Assembly: GCA_937892155.1 (NCBI GenBank)
Contig: CALAUG010000028.1
Location: 1 to 12,674 of the forward strand
Direction of reading: 5' to 3'
Length of the DNA stretch: 12,674 nucleotides
From: an uncultured Bacteroidales bacterium
GTDB lineage: Bacteria > Bacteroidota > Bacteroidia > Bacteroidales > UBA1715
Shown here: positions 7,207 to 12,674 of the stretch, piece by piece
Numbering within the stretch: position 1 is the stretch's first letter
Layout: every line of letters begins with the position of its first letter
Notes under the pieces: generated by a model
Seen by the model: the letters and a program-made list of their open reading frames with translations, nothing else
Told to the model about the DNA's origin: nothing
The model's database searches: none
Position numbers and translations under genes: made by a program

Positions 7207-8508
7207 TCAATCGTCTCTTTCCGGATCAAACAGAAGTTCATTCGGAATAGGTTTGCCATTCCGATAATTGTCAAACACCGACTTGAAAGTTTCCATCAAT
7301 CTTTCGCCATTATGACGACCTACTTCTATTTTTTCCTCTTGGAATTCTCTTGCATTTTTTGCAAGTTGACAGGCTCTTTCCGGGTCATCCATAAGCGTCA
7401 ACATATGTTGAGCCAATTGCTCGACGTTTTCAAGTTCAGCAATCAAAACGCATTCTTTTTTGCGATTGAAAGCAGGTGTGCCTGTGGTTTTATAAACGAC
7501 CAAAGGCAGTCCAAGTTGCATTGCTTGAGACATAGTTCCAGACGTATGGTCCAGTTTACAAGGCAATACGGCAAATCGCGATTTCTGGATATGCAGAAAC
7601 ATATCCGACCTTTTTTCAAAGAAAGGCGTGAAAGTGATGTTATCCTGAAGGTTCAAGTCATCAATAAGTTCAACTAACTGCGCTTTCTGTTCGTCTGAAG
7701 CACGTCCCAGAAGATTGAGCTTCACATTCGGGTATTTTTTCTTGACAATAGCCAGCGCCTTTATTGAATCATGATAGCCCTTGCGCAAATCCATCTGCAA
7801 TGCGAAATTCACAAAATCATATTCTTTCTCAGTAGGTGTAAGTTCAAGCAATGTTCCTTTTGATGGGTAGCCGAACTTGAAAATTGAAGCTCTAGGATTC
7901 ATTTCATGCAGCAAGTCGTAATGCATTTTGCAATATACACCGAAATATGAATTCTGAGAAAAAATATCCTTCTCCATATCCTGGATAAGCCTATTTGGTG
8001 TCGAATACAATTCGCGCTTGGGGTTGTTGTATATGGTCTGACACAAGCAAAGTCTCGGATATTCATTCGCAGCAAGGATGCAAACCGAGGTCGCAGGATT
8101 TTCAGCACCAGAGAGTACCACCAAATCAGGGTTAATCTTATTGAGCAAACGCTTTGTATATCGTCCACTAACCTGGAGCTGTTTCCAAAGCTTGTAATTA
8201 TTCAGTTTGCGAAGAAGTGAAGTATATTCCGCTTTAAAGAAATGATATGTCACGCCACGCAGCTTGAATTCTTCAACAGAATGTTTCAACCTTATCTGAG
8301 GGCCAATGACATGGAGTTCCATTTCCGGATGTTTTTCCACTTCTGCAATAATTCCCGGAATCCAAGGAGCATGGTCGGTGTTTTCACCCACACGTGCAGG
8401 GAGTCCGAACAATTTAATGAGTTGGTGAAAGACTTTCCTGTCTTTCTTAAATTGCAAATGTTCTCGAATTTCCGGGTTCGAAAAACCCGCTATAAGTACT
8501 ATTTTCAT
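7207..8508 (-). CDS. Glycosyltransferase family 4 (GT-B fold)
   Basis: The 433-residue protein has a GT-B architecture. The N-terminal half runs from MKIVLIAGFSNPEIREHL to about residue 220 and includes INPDLVVLSGAENPATS. The C-terminal Glycos_transf_1 domain runs from about 228 to 390, starting DFVNFALQMDLRKGYHD, then NVKLNLLGRASDEQK, and a donor-site segment SGTMSQAMQLGLPLVVYKTTGTP at about 323-345. In the donor site the usual E-x7-E pattern is altered, with S and Q in place of the glutamates, a variation that may mark a different donor or mechanism detail. It probably adds a sugar to the lipid-linked repeat unit in the cytoplasm. The start overlaps the flippase stop by 4 bases. Specificity cannot be read from sequence. 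Confidence 0.85.
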   Translation of the reverse strand: MKIVLIAGFSNPEIREHLQFKKDRKVFHQLIKLFGLPARVGENTDHAPWIPGIIAEVEKHPEMELHVIGPQIRLKHSVEEFKLRGVTYHFFKAEYTSLLRKLNNYKLWKQLQVSGRYTKRLLNKINPDLVVLSGAENPATSVCILAANEYPRLCLCQTIYNNPKRELYSTPNRLIQDMEKDIFSQNSYFGVYCKMHYDLLHEMNPRASIFKFGYPSKGTLLELTPTEKEYDFVNFALQMDLRKGYHDSIKALAIVKKKYPNVKLNLLGRASDEQKAQLVELIDDLNLQDNITFTPFFEKRSDMFLHIQKSRFAVLPCKLDHTSGTMSQAMQLGLPLVVYKTTGTPAFNRKKECVLIAELENVEQLAQHMLTLMDDPERACQLAKNAREFQEEKIEVGRHNGERLMETFKSVFDNYRNGKPIPNELLFDPERDD

Positions 8509-9992
8509 TCTTTATTAACGTTGCTCTTTTTGAATTTCCTTAAAAAAGGAAGTATCATATTCTTCAAATCAGAATAGGCCTGTGGTTTGGCAATAGCAAT
8601 CCAAAGTACAAACAAGCCTAAAAAAATTACTGCTTTCACTAAACCATCGAGATACATATTCAAATGCAACAGGTAAGCCACAACAAAAGCAACGCCGAAG
8701 CAAATTGCTGTCACAATTGCTATTGGAGCCAAATCCAACAACTGGCGATTCCATTTGTAACCAATATATTTAGATACAAGCCCCATATTAACGAAATAAG
8801 CAAACCACGCATTCAGTACGGCTCCACATAAAATGCCTTTCATTCCCCACAAAGCCAGACCACCGACAACGAAACCTATTCCCAAGGTTCGTTTTATCAT
8901 CGTCCACCTAAAGGTGACTTTGCTTTTCCCGATGGCCGATATTGAATGAAAATTCACCGACTGCAAACAGGCAGCAAATCCTCCTATACATAAAACCTGA
9001 AAATATGGGATGCTAGTAATCCATTTTTCCGAATACAAGATTACAAACATCGGTTTCGCAATGAGAATGAAAAGGCAAACAATAGGGAAAACTACAAATG
9101 CCAATGAAACAATCAGGCGTTTAAGCGTTGCCCTTAGAGCCGGCATGTCATCTTGCAATTCCGCATATAGTGGATACGTCACCTGATCCATTACCTGTGA
9201 TATTGTGGTTGACACAACGCCCTCGGTACCACTTGCCTTGGAATAATACCCCATTGTAGTAGGGCTATAAATCTTGCCAATCAGCAAACCTTGTATCTTT
9301 GAACTGAAACTGGTGACAAGGTTCGAAAGCAACATAAAGAAACCAAAACTGAATAATTCCTTGAAAGAAGTCCATGAAAATGTGAAAGCCGGTTTCCACT
9401 TTGTGTAACATTCAGAGATGATAGATACGATTAGTGCCAAGACAAGATTTTTTGCGACTAATGACCAAACACCACAACCAAGATAGGCCATGATAATTGT
9501 AGTAATCAATGACACAATAGAAGCAATCACAGAAGCTGTTGCAATTTCCTTAAAACGCAATTGTTTATTTAGTTGACTTGCTTGTATTATATTGAACGCA
9601 TAAACAAAGAGTACGAGACTTTGAACCCGCAATATGGGGCGTAAATTCGGAATCCCATAAAACCGAGCGATGGCAGGAGCACAGAAGTATAAAACAATGT
9701 ATAATAAGACTGCTATTCCCATATTCCAAAAGAATATGGTCGAATAGTCATCCTGTGTCGGATTCTTCTTTTGAATCAATGCAGAACCAAAGCCACCGCC
9801 AACAAGAGTTTCAGCAAGCAGCATGAATATGGCCAGCATCTCTATACATCCGAAGTCGTACGGCATCAAAAGTCGAGCGAGTATAATCTCTGACACGAAT
9901 GTCAGAAATGTAACTGCAAACTTCTGAATAGCCGACCACGCAACTCCATTGACTGCCTTAGTCTTTAATCCGGTATAATCGGACATATTCAT
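8505..9992 (-). CDS. Wzx-type polysaccharide flippase (MOP/PST family)
   Basis: This 495-residue polytopic membrane protein has about twelve or more hydrophobic segments. It opens LKTKAVNGVAWSAIQKFAVTF and continues EIILARLLMPYDFGCIEML, the standard N-terminal pattern of PST-family lipopolysaccharide/capsule exporters related to WzxC, followed by ALIQKKNPTQDDYSTIFFWN. The central part includes ITRP-like helices and MGYYSKASGTEGVVSTTISQ, and ends in a basic tail LRKFKKSNVNKE. The family moves undecaprenyl-diphosphate-linked repeat units across the inner membrane. Length fits the family. It overlaps both neighbours by 4 bases (ATGA), placing it firmly within the operon. Together with the Wzy-like protein it points to a Wzx/Wzy-dependent pathway instead of an ABC-exporter route. 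Confidence 0.93.
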   Translation of the reverse strand: MNMSDYTGLKTKAVNGVAWSAIQKFAVTFLTFVSEIILARLLMPYDFGCIEMLAIFMLLAETLVGGGFGSALIQKKNPTQDDYSTIFFWNMGIAVLLYIVLYFCAPAIARFYGIPNLRPILRVQSLVLFVYAFNIIQASQLNKQLRFKEIATASVIASIVSLITTIIMAYLGCGVWSLVAKNLVLALIVSIISECYTKWKPAFTFSWTSFKELFSFGFFMLLSNLVTSFSSKIQGLLIGKIYSPTTMGYYSKASGTEGVVSTTISQVMDQVTYPLYAELQDDMPALRATLKRLIVSLAFVVFPIVCLFILIAKPMFVILYSEKWITSIPYFQVLCIGGFAACLQSVNFHSISAIGKSKVTFRWTMIKRTLGIGFVVGGLALWGMKGILCGAVLNAWFAYFVNMGLVSKYIGYKWNRQLLDLAPIAIVTAICFGVAFVVAYLLHLNMYLDGLVKAVIFLGLFVLWIAIAKPQAYSDLKNMILPFLRKFKKSNVNKE

Positions 9993-10663
9993 CTTCTTTC
10001 ATACAACAACATGAAAGCTTCTGCAAACATAACACCAGCACGACTTCCTCTCACACGAGCCTGAGCTTTAATACTACTTAAACTACGAGGATAGGGTTCT
10101 TTCATCACCTCTTTACTATACATGTTCATTATCTCCAATTTACGGTCCATGAAGTCTGTAATATCTACATAAACATTTGGGACAAATGTATCACCAGGGA
10201 TAGCTGGTGCAAATTCCGTTTCCGAAAGAGCTTCAATCATATATATATTTTCGATGTAAGGTTTCCGAAAACTTTTTGTACATGCATATATTGCTTCAAA
10301 AGCGGCACGATGGTCGGAGTGCACATCGCCTCGGAACGGCATATAGATAACATTGGGTTGGATTCTTTTGAATACCGCATCTACTGCAACAACAAAGTCC
10401 TTCATGTCAACTGCATGCAGCATCTGGGTAGGCAAATTCAACTTAACTGTCTCATTAAAACCATAGGCTTCCGAAACCGTATCAACGAGCTTATCTCGCA
10501 TTTCGACAAACTCGTCACTGAAATGCAAAGGATGATTCTTGGTGGCATTTGTAACGACCAGCCAATAAATTTCATCACCCTGAGCCTTATGCTTCAAAAT
10601 AGTGCCGCCGCATCCTAATGTTTCGTCATCTGGATGAACTGCGATAAATAGTACTTTATTCAT
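9989..10663 (-). CDS. PIG-L (LmbE-like) family deacetylase
   Basis: The 224-residue protein begins MNKVLFIAVHPDDETLGCGG, with the AHPDDE-type zinc site at residues 9-14 (H10, D13), and has a second site HSDHRAAFEAI at 115-125, where H118 is the expected third ligand. These are the signature motifs of zinc-dependent N-deacetylases such as GlcNAc-PI deacetylase, MshB and LmbE relatives. The length suits the family. In this setting it most likely deacetylates a GlcNAc-type residue on a nucleotide sugar or lipid-linked intermediate in the cytoplasm, freeing an amine that one of the acyltransferases in the cluster could then modify; the pairing is inference. It overlaps the FemAB-like gene upstream and the flippase downstream by 4 bases each. 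Substrate unknown. Confidence 0.92.
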   Translation of the reverse strand: MNKVLFIAVHPDDETLGCGGTILKHKAQGDEIYWLVVTNATKNHPLHFSDEFVEMRDKLVDTVSEAYGFNETVKLNLPTQMLHAVDMKDFVVAVDAVFKRIQPNVIYMPFRGDVHSDHRAAFEAIYACTKSFRKPYIENIYMIEALSETEFAPAIPGDTFVPNVYVDITDFMDRKLEIMNMYSKEVMKEPYPRSLSSIKAQARVRGSRAGVMFAEAFMLLYERR

Positions 10664-11715
10664 ATTTCCCTATATCCTAATAATTTAATTCTATTGTGTT
10701 CGTAACTCTCGGGATAATTCTCTTTCCATTGAGCAACTACTTCATTATATATTTCTTGGTTATGTATGCACTTGCCAAACCAGAACTCACCTTCTTCTTT
10801 CGAGAAGTTACGCTTGAAATGCAGAAGCGGATCGTCTTCCTCTCCTGTGGTACCTCCTCCAAAATGGAACCACTTACAGCCTCTCTCCTTGGCCTTCTGG
10901 ATACCATACCAGAGCACAAGGTTATTGGCTGCTATCTTGTAATAATCTTTGTCACGTCCCGACAGATGATAGTGGGCATAGTCCTTACTGAACATAAACA
11001 TAGAGCCAGATATAGGCTTACCTTCATACATTGCAAAGCATAGAATCAAATCCTCTCCGAAGTTCTTCTGGAACTCGTCATAATAACTCTTGGGGAAAAA
11101 ATAGAAATCCTCCGCATTGACATTACGCATAGTCTGGTCGTACATCTGTCGGAAGAACTCGTAATCGGTACTCTCCACAACGGTCACACCATCCTTGATA
11201 GCCTTCTTAATGACATTGCGGTTCTTAGATGTGAACGAATTCATCCATATATCGTCCAGTGATGGTGTCAAATCCAATTTGACCGTATGACGACTGTAGA
11301 AAGTCTTCATCTTCGGAGATGCCAACTCCTGATTGTTCAGTAACGGATGAAAACGAGTGAACTCTGCAACGATGTCATTCTCCTGGCAGAACTTATCAAA
11401 CGCATCGTGGAATCTTGAGATGAAGTCTTTGTCCTTGCAAGATGTCACAATGCCATTATATCCGTATGCTCCCTGAATGTCGTAATACTCCTTATCCAAC
11501 TTATAGCCCAGAGTGGTAATTGGATTGATGAGGAAGGGATAGAAAACAACGTTTTCGCCTTCTTCATAAACGAAACACAGAGCCTCTCCATCACCATTAT
11601 GTTCATACAAGGCATAATATTCAGGGGTGAAATAGACGTCCTGCTGAATGTTCTGCAATTTTGTTAAAGCAGACTTCCACGAACTCGATTCCGTAGTCTT
11701 ATAAACATTATACAT
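10660..11715 (-). CDS. FemAB/GNAT-like acyl- or aminoacyltransferase
   Basis: The 351-residue protein fits the FemAB/Acetyltransf_6 (CelD-like) double-GNAT group. Diagnostic stretches are SKNRNVIKKAIKDGVTVVES at about 184-203, then a helix-rich segment with VNAEDFYFFPKSYYDEFQ, ISGSMFMFSKDYAHYHLSGR, and KWFHFGGGTTGEEDDPLLHF with FKRNFSKEEGEFWFGK near the end. FemAB-fold proteins use aminoacyl-tRNA or acyl-CoA to attach amino acids or acyl groups; in glycan loci they probably decorate an amino sugar, though a peptidoglycan cross-bridge role cannot be excluded. The ATG at 11715 lies 12 bases after the stop of the fumarase-type gene, and the stop overlaps the PIG-L start by 4 bases. It is the first gene with a clear glycan role in the window, so an operon promoter could lie inside the preceding gene or further upstream. 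Confidence 0.85.
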   Translation of the reverse strand: MYNVYKTTESSSWKSALTKLQNIQQDVYFTPEYYALYEHNGDGEALCFVYEEGENVVFYPFLINPITTLGYKLDKEYYDIQGAYGYNGIVTSCKDKDFISRFHDAFDKFCQENDIVAEFTRFHPLLNNQELASPKMKTFYSRHTVKLDLTPSLDDIWMNSFTSKNRNVIKKAIKDGVTVVESTDYEFFRQMYDQTMRNVNAEDFYFFPKSYYDEFQKNFGEDLILCFAMYEGKPISGSMFMFSKDYAHYHLSGRDKDYYKIAANNLVLWYGIQKAKERGCKWFHFGGGTTGEEDDPLLHFKRNFSKEEGEFWFGKCIHNQEIYNEVVAQWKENYPESYEHNRIKLLGYREI

Positions 11716-11727
11716 GGCATCCTTAAT

Positions 11728-12674
11728 CTATAATTCCACACTCGCTCTTCTCGGTTCGAAGCAGCAGCAAGGTCTCAAAGCGACAATTCTGACCCCACTG
11801 GCTCGCTGAGGGCCAATCTTTGCAAAGGTAGCGATTACCGAGTGATTTCCGCCAAGGCCAAGAGCGCCCACATTCGATTCGTTCACCCTATCAGTAATTG
11901 TCTTTTCAAAATCCGACTGCTCATTGAAATTGCCCTTTGCCATTGCCTCCATCATAAGGCTGGTGGCCTCAAACTGCGAACGTCCTATGCCGACGGCAAG
12001 AGTGCATGGAGAACACCCCAATTGGCTGACAGCAGGAATGGCACGAGCAACAATCTCATCAATCACAGCTTGCACGCTATGTTTATGAAATACTCTTTGG
12101 GTGATTCCACGGATAGCAGGACCGCCTCCAAGCATCAGTATTGTGACACGCAAGGTGTTGTCTGTTGATTGTTGATTGTTGATTATTGAAAGTTCTTTGA
12201 TTAGTATAGGGCTTGCTTCGAGCGCACCACTGTCTTCATCAAGTCCTCCACTCTGATCTATACGTTCATAGTCATTACCCTTGATAGCCATAGGACGACC
12301 AGGAAGCATACGCAATCCTTGACGGATGCCTTCCTTGATGTCTGCCATCATCTGACCAGTAAGTGCTCTATTTTTGCCCACCTCTATGAACACATGGGGT
12401 ATCCCGGTATCATCGCACAAAGGGCCACAGTTCTTCTCTGCAACAAGGGCATTTTCCAAAACCTGCTTCATCACCCAGCAGGAAGCCGCATTATCCTCCG
12501 AGGCTATTGCCTTTCGATACGCTTCTTTTTGGTCTTCTCTGAAAGTAGAGCCGGCCCTAACGAGACAATCTGCGATTTTGTTGATTGTTGATTGTTGATT
12601 GTTGGTTGTTGGTTGTTGGTTGTTGATTGTTGATTGTTGATTGTTGGTTGTTGGTTGTTGGTTGTTGATTGTTG
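11728..12674 (-). CDS. Class I fumarase/tartrate dehydratase alpha part (5' partial)
   Basis: The product belongs to the Fe-S dependent fumarate/L-tartrate hydro-lyase alpha family, which reversibly hydrates fumarate to malate or dehydrates tartrate. From the repeat inward it reads NKIADCLVRAGSTF, REDQKEAYRKA, then CGPLCDDTGIPHVFIEVG, QLGCSPCTLAVGIGRS, NVGALGLGGNHSV and a C-terminal RPCCCFEPRRASVEL. The cysteines in PLCDDTG, LGCSPC and RPCCC match the three expected [4Fe-4S] ligand sites. An internal GTG at 12474 is not the real start: the conserved family N-terminus lies upstream, and the frame stays open through the heptamer array to the window edge. No beta domain follows; the protein ends here and a FemAB-like gene begins 12 bases later, so a separate beta subunit must be encoded elsewhere, perhaps upstream. 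The residues read from the internal repeat (around INNQQST) form an insertion before the strand LRVTILMLGGG. Confidence 0.85.
   Translation of the reverse strand, partial: TINNQQPTTNNQQSTINNQQPTTNNQQSTINKIADCLVRAGSTFREDQKEAYRKAIASEDNAASCWVMKQVLENALVAEKNCGPLCDDTGIPHVFIEVGKNRALTGQMMADIKEGIRQGLRMLPGRPMAIKGNDYERIDQSGGLDEDSGALEASPILIKELSIINNQQSTDNTLRVTILMLGGGPAIRGITQRVFHKHSVQAVIDEIVARAIPAVSQLGCSPCTLAVGIGRSQFEATSLMMEAMAKGNFNEQSDFEKTITDRVNESNVGALGLGGNHSVIATFAKIGPQRASGVRIVALRPCCCFEPRRASVEL
11823..11856 (-). promoter_or_regulatory. Possible internal promoter ahead of the glycan operon
   Basis: Inside the 3' end of the fumarase-type gene the minus strand has TACCTTTG at 11830-11823, an exact match to the Bacteroidetes -7 consensus. 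A weak -33 candidate (CTTG) lies 22 bases upstream at 11856-11853. The start point would be about 100 bases before the FemAB-like ATG at 11715. As this is coding DNA the match may be chance; the same octamer also occurs inside the GNAT gene at 2170-2177. Confidence 0.25.
12154..12188. repeat. Short decayed heptamer repeat inside fumarase-type gene
   Basis: Five consecutive 7-base units read on the plus strand GGTGTTG, TCTGTTG, ATTGTTG, ATTGTTG and ATTATTG. Two are perfect copies of the unit that builds the large array at 12577-12674, and the outer three are degenerate. On the coding strand the run encodes an INNQQST segment, placed between a helix ending KELS and the strand LRVTILMLGGG. Total length is 35 bases, so with adjacent bases the gene's frame is kept. 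Confidence 0.75.
12577..12674. repeat. Heptanucleotide tandem array (A/G)TTGTTG with 42-base superperiod
   Basis: Fourteen uninterrupted 7-base units reach the right edge. The first is TTTGTTG; the next thirteen are (A/G)TTGTTG with the first base in the order AAA GGG AAA GGG A. Three A-units plus three G-units make a 42-base higher-order repeat. The array continues beyond the window. Read on the minus strand it has no stop in any frame and encodes repeated QQSTINN and QQPTTNN heptapeptides that run directly into the conserved N-terminus of the fumarase-type protein. On the plus strand the A-units contain stop codons (TGA). Confidence 0.95.

Noticed and set aside
12472..12474. GTG at 12474 as the start of the fumarase-type gene
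   Set aside because: Family-typical residues (IADCLVRAGSTFREDQKEAY) lie in frame upstream, so translation must begin earlier.
12577..12674. CRISPR array or replication-origin iterons
   Set aside because: Units are contiguous 7-mers without spacers, with only one variable base, and lie in an open coding frame; no cas or rep gene is present.

Overview
The window looks like a polysaccharide (capsule or O-antigen type) biosynthesis locus from a member of the Bacteroidales. Prevotella or Bacteroides relatives are the best guess; the genus is not proven. The support is a Bacteroidetes-type -7 box (TACCTTTG, minus strand) in the one clear intergenic region, an AAA ATPase of a kind common in that phylum, AT-rich genes with very short or overlapping junctions, and gene content typical of Bacteroidales surface-glycan loci. 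Every gene I can support is on the minus strand, so transcription runs from high to low coordinates.

Layout in transcription order: (1) 12674-11728, the alpha part of a class I (Fe-S) fumarase or tartrate-dehydratase type hydro-lyase. Its 5' end is off the window and its reading frame runs through a heptanucleotide tandem array at 12577-12674; a shorter, decayed copy of the same repeat lies inside the gene at 12154-12188. (2) 11715-879, a tightly packed cluster: FemAB/GNAT-like aminoacyl or acyl transferase, PIG-L (LmbE) deacetylase, Wzx-type flippase, GT4 glycosyltransferase, LpxD-like hexapeptide acyltransferase, CBS plus nucleotidyltransferase fusion, Wzy-type polymerase, a frameshifted gene remnant, a second GT4 glycosyltransferase, a GNAT acetyltransferase and a CE4 polysaccharide deacetylase. 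Five junctions are 4-base ATGA overlaps, which argues for one translationally coupled operon. (3) 878-737, a 142-base intergenic stretch with a 14-base perfect palindrome and a probable promoter. (4) 736-1, the N-terminal 245 codons of an AAA/DUF4143-type ATPase, running off the left edge.

How the genes fit together (inference from families): the CBS-nucleotidyltransferase activates a sugar-1-phosphate, the two GT4 enzymes extend a lipid-linked repeat unit, and Wzx flips it and Wzy polymerises it. The GNAT, LpxD-like and FemAB-like proteins add acyl or amino-acid groups, while the PIG-L and CE4 enzymes remove acetyl groups. No initiating phosphoglycosyl transferase, chain-length regulator or export porin is visible, so the locus must continue outside the window or rely on genes elsewhere. 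The AT-rich block 1754-5214, the gene remnant inside it and the more GC-balanced neighbours suggest mosaic assembly by gene exchange.

The most unusual signals are the frame-open heptamer repeats in the fumarase alpha gene, including a higher-order 42-base periodicity, and the one-base frameshift that breaks a small gene between wzy and the next glycosyltransferase. I see no RNA genes, CRISPR array, insertion sequence or phage module.
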